Shown: positions 7,589 to 13,731 of the stretch, one piece after another | Numbering within the stretch: the first letter of the stretch is position 1 | Layout: each line of letters starts with the position of its first letter | Source: an uncultured Lacticaseibacillus sp. | GTDB lineage: Bacteria; Bacillota; Bacilli; Lactobacillales; Lactobacillaceae | Assembly: GCA_934293835.1 (NCBI GenBank) | Contig: CAKQZO010000025.1 | Coordinates: 1-15,645, forward strand | Direction of reading: 5' to 3' | DNA length: 15,645 bases | The notes under the pieces: model-generated | Told to the model about the DNA's origin: nothing | What the model saw: the letters and a program-made list of their open reading frames with translations, nothing else | Databases searched by the model: none | Position numbers and translations under genes: made by a program

Positions 7589-7704
7589 GTGGTCACGGGT
7601 TTTCAACCACCTGAGGCCGCAGTGGTGACGCTGCGGCGAAGTGAGGTGGCACCACGCACAAGCGTCCTCTCGTACGATTTTTTGTATGAGTGGTCGCTTT
7701 TTTT
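7589..7704 (+). promoter_or_regulatory. Second, partial T-box module (antiterminator plus terminator, no Stem I)
   Basis: Downstream of the first terminator are GTGGT/ACCAC (7589-7593/7606-7610), a hairpin GCCGCAG/CTGCGGC (7616-7622/7631-7637) in the position of Stem III, and a second T-box GTGAGGTGGCACCACGC (7641-7657). The terminator arm that follows, CGTCCTC (7663-7669), can pair with GAGG of this T-box. There is no second specifier stem. Unit 1 and unit 2 share the order TGAGG, hairpin, CGAA, TGAGGTGGCACC, which points to duplication of the 3' half of the riboswitch. The module ends 35 bp before the permease start. Confidence 0.75.
7660..7704 (+). terminator. T-box terminator 2
   Basis: AAGCGTCCTCTCGTAC (7660-7675) pairs with GTATGAGTGGTCGCTT (7684-7699), with two mismatches and a wobble. 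A run of seven T ends at 7704. It is the last barrier before the importer operon. Confidence 0.78.
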
Positions 7705-7739
7705 AGTTGACGCGTTAGGTTTTGAGGAGGGTAATCGAT

Positions 7740-8396
7740 ATGCACTATGTATTCCAGATTTTACCGGCATTATTGGCAGGGGTGAAGACGACGCTGAGCG
7801 TGTTTTGCTTGACGTTGATCGGGGCGATTCCGTTGGGGATGTTGTTATCGGTGGGCTTGATGCACAAGGCCAAGTCTTGGCTGGGCAAGCTCGGCAACTG
7901 GTTATTGACCGCTTACGTCTGGCTGTTCCGCGGGACGCCGTTATTGTTGCAGTTGATCTTCGTGTTCTATGGCCTGCCGCTGATCGGCATCGTCTTTGAC
8001 CGCTTCAACGCCGCGATTTTCGCCTTCATCTTGAACTATGCGGCGTATTTCGCCGAGATCTTCCGCGGCGGCTTCGGCGCTGTCGAAGAAGGCCAGTTCG
8101 AAGCCGCAACGGTGCTGAACATGACGCGTTGGCAGACCCTGCGCTACGTCGTGATTCCGCAAGTCTTGAAGATCGTGTTGCCATCGATGGGTAACGAAGT
8201 CATCAACTTGGTCAAGGATTCCAGCCTGGTTTACGTCATCGGGTTAGGCGACTTACTTCGGGCCGGGAACGTCGCGACGGCACGCGACGTGACGCTGGTT
8301 CCGTTGGTCTTGGTCGGCGCGATCTATCTGGTGATGACCGCGGTGTTGACCTGGGGCCAGAAAAAAGTCGAGAAGTCGTTCTCGTATTATCGCTAG
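7740..8396 (+). CDS. Amino-acid ABC transporter permease (HisM/GlnP type)
   Basis: The 218-residue membrane protein has about five transmembrane segments and the polar amino-acid permease features LFRGTPLLLQ (62-71) and an EAA loop from Glu121 (EAATVLNMTRWQTLRYVVIP), which contacts the ATPase. It is likely a homodimer, because only one permease gene is present. The substrate is probably histidine, inferred from the CAC specifier of the leader; the protein alone only says polar amino acid. I chose the ATG at 7740 because GAGGAGG (7724-7730) precedes it by 9 bases. The in-frame TTG at 7722 overlaps that ribosome binding site. First gene of a three-gene unit with the ATPase and lipoprotein. Confidence 0.93.
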   Translation: MHYVFQILPALLAGVKTTLSVFCLTLIGAIPLGMLLSVGLMHKAKSWLGKLGNWLLTAYVWLFRGTPLLLQLIFVFYGLPLIGIVFDRFNAAIFAFILNYAAYFAEIFRGGFGAVEEGQFEAATVLNMTRWQTLRYVVIPQVLKIVLPSMGNEVINLVKDSSLVYVIGLGDLLRAGNVATARDVTLVPLVLVGAIYLVMTAVLTWGQKKVEKSFSYYR

Positions 8397-8408
8397 GAGG
8401 CAAGCACG

Positions 8409-9050
8409 ATGTTAGAACTCAAAAAGATTAGTAAAGCATTCAACGGTCAGCAAGTCCTTGCCGACATCAACGTGACGATCGAAGATCACAAGACGCTGGC
8501 GATCGTCGGCCCATCTGGCGCAGGGAAGACGACGCTTTTGCGGATCATCGCCGGCTTGACCGCTAAAGATTCGGGCGAATTCATCTGGGAAGGTAAGCCA
8601 ACCACGGCGCAACAGCTCCGCAAAGACGGCGTGATCGGGGTTGTGTTCCAAAGCTTCGAGCTCTTCCCGAACATGACCGTCTTGCGCAACATCACGCTGG
8701 CCCCGATCCTGTCTGGAATCGCACCGGCAGAGGCAGAAAAGCAGGCGCGGGAGTTGCTGGCACAATTGGAGCTGGCCGAACAAGCCGACGCTTATCCGTA
8801 TTCGCTGTCCGGCGGCCAAAAACAGCGGATCGCGATTGCACGCGCCTTGGCCTTGAAGCCGCAGATCCTGTTGTATGATGAACCGACCTCCGCGCTGGAC
8901 CCTAACTTGCGGCACAGCGTGGCGATGCTGGTCAACCGGTTCAAAGCCGATGGCATGACGCAGGTCGTGGTGACGCATGACATGGATTTTGCCCAAGAAG
9001 TCGCCGATACGACCTTCACCGTCAACAAGCTAGGCGGTGACGCGCAATGA
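8409..9050 (+). CDS. Amino-acid ABC transporter ATP-binding protein
   Basis: A 213-residue ABC ATPase with every nucleotide-binding motif: Walker A GPSGAGKT (34-41), Q-loop Gln81 in VVFQSFELFPNMTV, signature LSGGQ (133-137), Walker B ILLYDE (153-158), D-loop SALD and switch His190. The overall form is that of the GlnQ/HisP group, though slightly short (usual ~240), because it lacks the C-terminal extension. It powers uptake through the permease encoded just upstream. AGGAGG (8395-8400) spans the permease stop codon and the ATG follows 8 bases later. The stop overlaps the next ATG as ATGA (9047-9050), so translation of the lipoprotein gene is coupled. Confidence 0.95.
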   Translation: MLELKKISKAFNGQQVLADINVTIEDHKTLAIVGPSGAGKTTLLRIIAGLTAKDSGEFIWEGKPTTAQQLRKDGVIGVVFQSFELFPNMTVLRNITLAPILSGIAPAEAEKQARELLAQLELAEQADAYPYSLSGGQKQRIAIARALALKPQILLYDEPTSALDPNLRHSVAMLVNRFKADGMTQVVVTHDMDFAQEVADTTFTVNKLGGDAQ

Positions 9051-9862
9051 AACGCTGGCTAAAATTCACCCTGGCCGCGCTGATCGCGTTAGTGGCCGTC
9101 GGGGCGAGCGGTTGTGCGCGGCGCACCGCCCAGAACTCTTGGCCGCGCATTAAGCAGACCAAGAAGGTCGTGATCGGCCTCGATGATTCATTCGTGCCGA
9201 TGGGCTTTCGCGAGAAGAACGGGAACTTGGAAGGCTTCGATATCGACTTGGCCAAGGCGGTGTTCAAACTCTACGGGGTCAAACCGGATTTTCAATCGAT
9301 CGAATGGTCGATGAAAGAAACCGAGATGAAAAACCAGACGATCGATCTGATTTGGAACGGTTATTCCAAGACGCCGGAACGGGCGAAGAAGGTGGCCTTT
9401 TCCAACGATTACCTGGTCAATCACCAGTTGCTGGTGACCAAGACCAAAGACCACATCAACTCGTTTGCCGACATGCGCGGCAAATCCTTAGGGGTGCAGA
9501 CCGGCTCGAGTGGGGCGGCGGCCTTAGACGCCAACCCCAAGTTGCTGAAACAATACATCAAGGGCCAAGATCCGGTGTTGTATGACACGTTCACGAACGC
9601 ATTTTTGGATCTGAATGCCGGGCGCATTCAAGGCATCTTCATGGACGAAGTCTACGCCCGCTATTACGTCGCTCACCAGCCGAATCCGTCCAGCTACAAG
9701 ATCCTGACCTCAGACGGATTTGATTCCGAGGCCTTCGCCGTCGGGATGCGCAAGTCCGACACGGAGTTGCAGGCTAAGATCAACGCAGGGTTCAAAACCT
9801 TAGAGAAGAACGGGACGATGGCCAAACTCAAACACAAATGGTTCGGGGCAGATGCCAACTGA
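9047..9862 (+). CDS. Amino-acid ABC transporter substrate-binding lipoprotein
   Basis: This 271-residue family 3 solute-binding protein starts with a signal peptide (MKRWLKFTLAALIALVAVG) and a lipobox ASGC with the lipidated Cys at residue 23; Ala instead of Leu at -3 is allowed but not typical. The mature part shows SBP_bac_3 features: VVIGLDDSFVPMGF, GFDIDLAKAVF, DLIWNGYSKTPERAKKVAFS and GVQTGSSG. It is anchored outside the membrane and delivers ligand to the permease. Ligand class is polar amino acid; histidine is inferred from the T-box specifier. Start at the ATGA overlap with the ATPase gene. A perfect 14-bp hairpin follows the stop. Confidence 0.93.
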   Translation: MKRWLKFTLAALIALVAVGASGCARRTAQNSWPRIKQTKKVVIGLDDSFVPMGFREKNGNLEGFDIDLAKAVFKLYGVKPDFQSIEWSMKETEMKNQTIDLIWNGYSKTPERAKKVAFSNDYLVNHQLLVTKTKDHINSFADMRGKSLGVQTGSSGAAALDANPKLLKQYIKGQDPVLYDTFTNAFLDLNAGRIQGIFMDEVYARYYVAHQPNPSSYKILTSDGFDSEAFAVGMRKSDTELQAKINAGFKTLEKNGTMAKLKHKWFGADAN

Positions 9863-9879
9863 GCGATTATGCTAAACTA

Positions 9880-9909
9880 ATAGGGGATGCGACTTGTCGC
9901 ATCCCCTAT
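9880..9909 (+). other. Perfect 14-bp inverted repeat between the importer operon and cls
   Basis: ATAGGGGATGCGAC (9880-9893) and GTCGCATCCCCTAT (9896-9909) are perfectly complementary across TT. The hairpin lies 17 bases after the lipoprotein stop and 15 bases before the cls ribosome binding site. There is no T-run on either side, so it is not a standard terminator. A possible extended -10 (TGC-TAAACT, 9870-9878) would put the start of the cls transcript inside the 5' arm. Confidence 0.6.
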
Positions 9910-9939
9910 GTTGCGCTTTAGGTGAAAGGAGGGGAGACC

Positions 9940-11373
9940 ATGTGGCTATTCGGAATCGGCGTGGTGATCGTCGTGCTTAACGCAATCTTGGCGATGATCA
10001 CGGTGTTTTATCAGCCGCGCGACATCGCCGCGACTTGGGCGTGGCTGTTGGTCTTGCTCCTGTTGCCGGTGGTGGGGTTGGGGCTGTACTTGATCTTCGG
10101 CCGCAAGCTGTCTGCTAACAAGCTCAATGCCTTGGCGACGCAACGGCGCCTGGGGATCGATGAAATGGTGGCCTCGCAACAAGAGGCGATCAACGTCGGC
10201 GCCGGTTTGATCGGGCAGCAGCAAACCGCCGGGGTTCCGGAGCTGGTGCGGACGCTGTTGCAGATCGATGGTGCCTTGATCACGACGATGAACACCGTGA
10301 CGCTAGAATCTTCAAGGCGGCGCTTCACCAAGACCTTGTTCGCAGATATCGAGCAGGCCCAAGACCACCTCCATCTGGAGGCATACACGATCGAACCGGA
10401 TGCGATCGGCCAGCGGCTGCGCAACTTGCTGGTCCAAAAGGCTCAGGCAGGCGTGCGCGTGCGGGTGATGTATGACACCTTCGGTTCGCATCGCCTCAAC
10501 GCGCGGTTTTGGCGCCCGTTAACGGCTGCCGGTGGCCAGGTCGCCCCGTTTTTTGCGACGCGGGCGGCACGGCTGAACCCGCGGATCAACTTTCGTAATC
10601 ATCGCAAACTCACCGTGATTGACGGCAAGATTGGTTACATGGGCGGCTTTGATATCGGTAACTCGCCGCGCCACCTGCCGATCCGCCAAGACCTCCAGCT
10701 GCAGGTGACCGGCCAGGCCGTGACTGTGTTGCAGGCGCGCTTTTTCACTGATTGGAACACCACGGCCAAGATCAAGAAGGTGCATTTTCAAGACAGCTAT
10801 TTCCCCGCACCGATCGATGGCGGCCAAACGACGATGCAGATCGTAGCCAGTGGGCCGGAACAAGACTATGATGCCCTGCGGCTAGGCTACTTGCGCTTGA
10901 TTGCAATGGCCAAGTCGAGTATCTGGATTCAGACCCCGTACTTCGTGCCAGATGAGAGTCTGCTCGACGCGCTGATCTTTGCGGCCAATGCCGGAATCGA
11001 TGTGCGCATCATGGTGCCGCGCCACACGAATCAGCCGCTGATGGCCGCGGCCTCGAGCTTCTATATCGATCGCGTCGTGGCCGGTGGTGGGCAAGCCTAT
11101 TATTATGAGGCGGGCTTCTTGCATGCCAAGACGGTGGTGGTCGATGCGAAGATTTTGGCGACTGGGACGGCAAACTTTGATATCCGTAGCTTCAAGCTGA
11201 ACTTCGAGATCACCGCGTTCATCTACGACGAGGCGCTAGCCAAGCAGGCCCACGAGCTGTTTTCGCTGGACTTGACCAAGGCGACGCCGTACCCGTTACA
11301 TACAGTTTTGAAGCGGCCGCACCTCAGCCGGCTGGGCGCCGAGCTGGCGCGCTTGCTGGCGCCGATCTTGTGA
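9940..11373 (+). CDS. cls: Cardiolipin synthase (phospholipase D family)
   Basis: The 477-residue protein has two N-terminal transmembrane segments (about 1-22 and 33-53), the PLD N-terminal region with FGRKLSANKL, and two HKD motifs: His221-Lys223-Asp228 in FRNHRKLTVIDGKIGYMGGF and His395-Lys397-Asp402 in FLHAKTVVVDAKILATGTANFD. Bacterial Cls joins two phosphatidylglycerol molecules into cardiolipin and glycerol at the membrane. Length and domain order are typical. I chose the ATG at 9940 after AAAGGAGGGGAG (9925-9936); the in-frame GTG at 9922 precedes that site. The gene is likely expressed separately from the importer. Its 3' flank carries a strong hairpin that may end the transcript. Confidence 0.95.
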   Translation: MWLFGIGVVIVVLNAILAMITVFYQPRDIAATWAWLLVLLLLPVVGLGLYLIFGRKLSANKLNALATQRRLGIDEMVASQQEAINVGAGLIGQQQTAGVPELVRTLLQIDGALITTMNTVTLESSRRRFTKTLFADIEQAQDHLHLEAYTIEPDAIGQRLRNLLVQKAQAGVRVRVMYDTFGSHRLNARFWRPLTAAGGQVAPFFATRAARLNPRINFRNHRKLTVIDGKIGYMGGFDIGNSPRHLPIRQDLQLQVTGQAVTVLQARFFTDWNTTAKIKKVHFQDSYFPAPIDGGQTTMQIVASGPEQDYDALRLGYLRLIAMAKSSIWIQTPYFVPDESLLDALIFAANAGIDVRIMVPRHTNQPLMAAASSFYIDRVVAGGGQAYYYEAGFLHAKTVVVDAKILATGTANFDIRSFKLNFEITAFIYDEALAKQAHELFSLDLTKATPYPLHTVLKRPHLSRLGAELARLLAPIL

Positions 11374-11384
11374 GTAACAGGCTT

Positions 11385-11412
11385 TTGACATGTCACACAA
11401 ACAGACTAACCT
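11385..11412 (+). promoter_or_regulatory. Possible promoter with palindrome downstream of cls
   Basis: TTGACA (11385-11390) and TAACCT (11407-11412) are 16 bases apart. The -35 overlaps a perfect 10-base palindrome TGACATGTCA (11386-11395). No gene follows on this strand until 11837, so any transcript would be a short RNA. Chance occurrence is possible. Confidence 0.3.
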
Positions 11413-11413
11413 T

Positions 11414-11459
11414 AGTGGTGAAGAATGGTTCGATGGAATCTTTCTTCGCCACTTTTCGT
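11414..11459 (+). terminator. Hairpin downstream of cls, probable cls terminator
   Basis: AGTGGTGAAGAA (11414-11425) pairs with TTCTTCGCCACT (11442-11453) over 12 bp with one G-U pair and a 16-base loop, followed by TTTCG and TT. It begins 40 bases after the cls stop. The 3' arm can pair alternatively with sequence further downstream (11468-11482), so it may be part of a larger structure. Confidence 0.5.
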
Positions 11460-11528
11460 TTAGGCGTAAAGTGGTAGTGAAGTCGACCTGTCGTAGCTTT
11501 TTTTGGCGCTAGACGTCGCAACACAAAA

Positions 11529-11566
11529 ATAAGCAGGGGGAAGACAGTTGTCTTCCCCCTGCTTAT
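11529..11566 (-). terminator. Strong terminator for the minus-strand DUF4044 gene
   Basis: A perfect 17-bp inverted repeat, ATAAGCAGGGGGAAGAC (11529-11545) and GTCTTCCCCCTGCTTAT (11550-11566), encloses AGTT. Read on the minus strand it is followed by TTTTG, so it is an intrinsic terminator for the gene ending at 11576. On the plus strand it could block transcripts coming from cls but has no T-run there. Confidence 0.88.
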
Positions 11567-11575
11567 GCGCGTTGG

Positions 11576-11686
11576 TTAACTGAATGCTGCCAGGGAGCCG
11601 AGAATCGCACCTAAAATGGTGACGATGAGCATTGCCCATGCGGCAATATGGGTGATCCACCAGAACTTGGTGCGCTCTTTCTTCAT
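11576..11686 (-). CDS. Small membrane protein, DUF4044 family
   Basis: The product is 36 residues: a charged N-terminus (MKKERTKFWW) and one hydrophobic helix (about 11-34) ending SLAAFS. Short proteins of this form with a WAMLIVTILGAILGSL-like helix match DUF4044, a lactobacillus and enterococcus family of unknown role encoded beside DUF3397 and mraZ. The family call is from memory of its pattern. Support for a real gene: AAGGAGG (11698-11704) 11 bases before the ATG, a TTGCCG-17-TACACT promoter upstream, and a perfect terminator hairpin downstream. It is the only minus-strand gene in the window. The frame stays open further upstream, but the RBS fits the start at 11686. Confidence 0.8.
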   Translation of the reverse strand: MKKERTKFWWITHIAAWAMLIVTILGAILGSLAAFS

Positions 11687-11721
11687 TCGCCGAGAAACCT
11701 CCTTGTGCCATGTTTTCCTAT

Positions 11722-11750
11722 AGTGTACCCGTTTCTTAAAGAAGCGGCAA
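11722..11750 (-). promoter_or_regulatory. Promoter of the DUF4044 gene
   Basis: On the minus strand TTGCCG (11750-11745) and TACACT (11727-11722) are exactly 17 bases apart. They lie 18 bases upstream of the AAGGAGG ribosome binding site, giving a leader of about 29 bases. Confidence 0.65.
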
Positions 11751-11789
11751 ATCAAATCGCGGTCCCTTTTGATTTTGGCCAATAACCGG

Positions 11790-11822
11790 TATGATGAGAG
11801 GAGAAGTGCACGGATGCGTGCA
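11790..11822 (+). promoter_or_regulatory. Probable promoter and leader hairpin for the DUF3397 gene
   Basis: TATGAT (11790-11795) is a good -10. A TTTGAT-like -35 lies about 16 bases upstream (11768-11773). A 6-bp hairpin TGCACG/CGTGCA (11807-11822) follows, ending one base before the AAAGGCGG ribosome binding site. The promoter is divergent from the DUF4044 promoter 40 bp away. Confidence 0.5.
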
Positions 11823-11836
11823 AAAGGCGGTGGACG

Positions 11837-12166
11837 ATGATTCGAATCTTGGCAATCTGCATCCCGATCGGGTTATGGGGTTTGTTGTTGGGGCTGGTCG
11901 GCAAGGCACATTATCGGCATAATTTTTGCTTTTTTTTACTGGCAGGCGCCAACTTCATGGCGATTTGGCAGCTGACCCAGAGGCGTTCAGGCGATTATCT
12001 GTGGTGGACCCTGCTGGCCGCGGCGGTGGCCGCCGGCCTGGTCGCCTGGTTGGTGATCATCGATGAGCGTGACTTGCTGTTTCACCGCTATTGGCACCGG
12101 CTCGCCCGCGTCTTGGTGATCGCCTCCACTTGCTGGTGGGTGGCGGCGATTATCTTCTCAAATTAG
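11837..12166 (+). CDS. DUF3397 family membrane protein
   Basis: This 109-residue protein has about four hydrophobic segments (roughly 3-22, 28-46, 55-73 and 88-106), separated by short charged loops with KAHYRHNF and DERDLLFHRYWHR. Size, topology and position before mraZ match DUF3397, which has no known function. It starts at ATG 11837 after AAAGGCGG (11823-11830). A terminator (12200-12232) separates it from mraZ, so it is its own transcription unit. Its conserved place next to the division cluster hints at an envelope role, but nothing in the sequence shows one. Confidence 0.75.
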   Translation: MIRILAICIPIGLWGLLLGLVGKAHYRHNFCFFLLAGANFMAIWQLTQRRSGDYLWWTLLAAAVAAGLVAWLVIIDERDLLFHRYWHRLARVLVIASTCWWVAAIIFSN

Positions 12167-12199
12167 GGCAGCATCCCCACTTTTACCCATATGCACAAA

Positions 12200-12232
12200 C
12201 CCTTGCAACCACGGCGTTGCGAGGGCTTTTTT
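12200..12232 (+). terminator. Intrinsic terminator after DUF3397
   Basis: CCCTTGCAAC (12200-12209) pairs with GTTGCGAGGG (12216-12225) over 10 bp with one wobble and a 6-base loop, followed by C and TTTTTT (12227-12232). It insulates the dcw promoter from upstream transcription. Confidence 0.85.
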
Positions 12233-12255
12233 GTTACAATTGTTAAGAATTTAAC

Positions 12256-12317
12256 GTGGTACAAGGGAATGTGGGGGTTGTTGTGGTGGAACGTGGGGGA
12301 TTGTGGTAGACTAAAAT
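12256..12317 (+). promoter_or_regulatory. dcw promoter with GTGG direct repeats (likely MraZ binding sites)
   Basis: GTGG occurs at 12256, 12271, 12283, 12293 and 12303. The last three lie exactly 10 bp apart, in TTGTGGTGGA, ACGTGGGGGA and TTGTGGTAGA. MraZ in other bacteria binds tandem TGGG/GTGG-type repeats at a 10-bp helical period in its own promoter, so this is a probable autoregulatory operator. An extended -10 (TGG-TAGACT, 12304-12312) overlaps the last repeat; TAAAAT (12312-12317) is an alternative -10. No clear -35 is visible within the repeats. Confidence 0.7.
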
Positions 12318-12337
12318 CAATGTTGGGAGGTGATCCC

Positions 12338-12769
12338 ATGCTCATGGGCGAGTTTCATCACAGCATCGATGCCAAAGGGCGGCTGATCGTGCCGGCGAAG
12401 TTTCGCGACGCGCTAGGCCCCGCATTTGTGCTGACTCGGGGCATGGATGGTTGTCTTTTCGGTTATCCATTATCAGAGTGGCAAAAACTACAAGAAAAAT
12501 TGGCCGGATTACCCTTAGCCAAAAAAAGCGCGCGGACGTTCTCTCGGATGCTGTTATCCGGGGCGGCGGAATGCGAGCTGGATAAGCAAGGCCGGATCAA
12601 TCTTCCCAACAATCTCATCACCCACGCGGCGTTAGCCAAAGAATGTGTCTTGATCGGGGTTTCTAACCGGATCGAGATCTGGAGTGCCGACCGGTGGGCG
12701 ACATATTCCGAAGAAGCCGAAGATGACTTCGACGATATCTCTGAAAATCTAATTGACTTTGGACTGTGA
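12338..12769 (+). CDS. mraZ: Transcriptional regulator MraZ
   Basis: The 143-residue product is exactly the usual MraZ length. It carries two AbrB/SpoVT-like half domains, each with the DxxxR signature: DAKGR (11-15) and DKQGR (82-86). MraZ is a ring-forming DNA-binding protein that binds repeats in its own promoter and controls the division and wall cluster. The frame is open further upstream, but GGGAGGTGAT (12325-12334) sits before the ATG at 12338 and family members begin [15 protein letters not shown], so that start is clear. GTGG repeats lie 35-82 bases upstream of this start. The stop overlaps a GTG of the rsmH frame. Confidence 0.96.
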   Translation: MLMGEFHHSIDAKGRLIVPAKFRDALGPAFVLTRGMDGCLFGYPLSEWQKLQEKLAGLPLAKKSARTFSRMLLSGAAECELDKQGRINLPNNLITHAALAKECVLIGVSNRIEIWSADRWATYSEEAEDDFDDISENLIDFGL

Positions 12770-12771
12770 TC

Positions 12772-13731
12772 ATGACTGAATTCACTCACGAAACTGTGCT
12801 GCTCCATGAAGCAGCCGCTAACCTAGCGATCCGCCCAGAAGGCGTGTACGTCGATGCCACGCTTGGCCGAGGCGGCCATACACGCGAGATCCTGGCCCAA
12901 CTGACGACCGGTCAGTTGTACGCGTTTGATCAAGACGAAGAAGCGATCGCGGCGGTGCAAGCCGCGATGGTGCCGCAACCTGAGAATCTGCACCTGATTC
13001 ACACCAACTTTCGGCACCTGCAAAGCGCCTTAGCCGCAGTGCAGGTGAGCCATGTTGATGGGGTGTTGTATGACTTGGGCGTGTCGTCGCCGCAGTTTGA
13101 TGACTCCAAGCGTGGGTTCAGCTACCGGTTTGATGCGCCGCTAGACATGCGCATGGATCAAAGCCAGGCGCTGACGGCCAAGACGGTCATCAACGACTGG
13201 GCGTTCAATGATCTCGTGCGGATCTTCAGCCGCTATGGTGAAGAAAAATTCGCCAAGTCGATCGCCCGCCAGATCGAAACGGCACGCGCTGAGCATCCGA
13301 TCACGACGACATTCGAGTTAGTCGAGTTGATCAAGCAAGGCATTCCCGCCAAGGCGCGGCGAACAGGCGGGCATCCCGCCAAGCGCGTCTTCCAGGCGGT
13401 GCGCATCGCGGTCAACGACGAGCTCGGCGCCTTAGAAGAAAGCCTGACGCAAGCGGTGAAACTCCTCAATCCCGGAGGGCGCATCAGCGTGATCACGTTC
13501 CAGTCGTTAGAAGACCGGTTGGTTAAGACGATGTTCAAGGAACTGACGACGATCAAGGATCTACCGCGCGATTTGCCGGTGATTCCGGAAGGACTGCAGC
13601 CTGACTATCGGCTGGTCAGTCGCAAGCCGATTTTGCCGAGTGCCGCAGAACTAGAACATAATCATCGTGCTCATAGTGCCAAATTACGCGTCATCGAAAA
13701 ACTTGCCAAAGGAGGCGACGCTAATGCTTGA
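12772..13731 (+). CDS. rsmH: 16S rRNA (cytosine-1402-N4)-methyltransferase RsmH (MraW)
   Basis: The 319-residue protein has the RsmH motifs in order: the SAM-binding segment [10 protein letters not shown] (28-37), [10 protein letters not shown] (50-59), [12 protein letters not shown] (99-110), RGFSYR...LDMRMD (114-129), [20 protein letters not shown] and [12 protein letters not shown]. It methylates N4 of C1402 in the ribosomal P site. The start is probably ATG 12772, which gives [11 protein letters not shown] as in relatives; a GTG at 12766 overlapping the mraZ stop is the alternative. No strong ribosome binding site precedes either, so translation is likely coupled to mraZ. Its 3' end overlaps ftsL by 8 bp. 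Confidence 0.96.
   Translation: MTEFTHETVLLHEAAANLAIRPEGVYVDATLGRGGHTREILAQLTTGQLYAFDQDEEAIAAVQAAMVPQPENLHLIHTNFRHLQSALAAVQVSHVDGVLYDLGVSSPQFDDSKRGFSYRFDAPLDMRMDQSQALTAKTVINDWAFNDLVRIFSRYGEEKFAKSIARQIETARAEHPITTTFELVELIKQGIPAKARRTGGHPAKRVFQAVRIAVNDELGALEESLTQAVKLLNPGGRISVITFQSLEDRLVKTMFKELTTIKDLPRDLPVIPEGLQPDYRLVSRKPILPSAAELEHNHRAHSAKLRVIEKLAKGGDANA

Noticed and set aside
7272..7739. Possibility of a tRNA gene, CRISPR array or mobile element in the 468-bp gap
   Set aside because: No cloverleaf with CCA end, no spaced repeats and no terminal inverted repeats are seen. The T-box elements explain most of the gap.
7526..7999. Open frame of 157 codons spanning the T-box and the start of the permease gene
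   Set aside because: It crosses two T-boxes and two terminators and then runs out of frame through the permease, which has clear family motifs.
8412..8996. Minus-strand open frame of 194 codons opposite the ABC ATPase
   Set aside because: The plus-strand gene has every ABC motif; the antisense product resembles nothing and is a codon-bias artefact.
11460..11711. Minus-strand open frame of 83 codons across the perfect 17-bp hairpin downstream of cls
   Set aside because: It passes through the terminator inverted repeat and overlaps the better supported DUF4044 gene in another frame.
12191..12337. Upstream extension of mraZ by 49 codons
   Set aside because: It would run through the DUF3397 terminator, the GTGG repeats and the ribosome binding site. 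The family start is at 12338.
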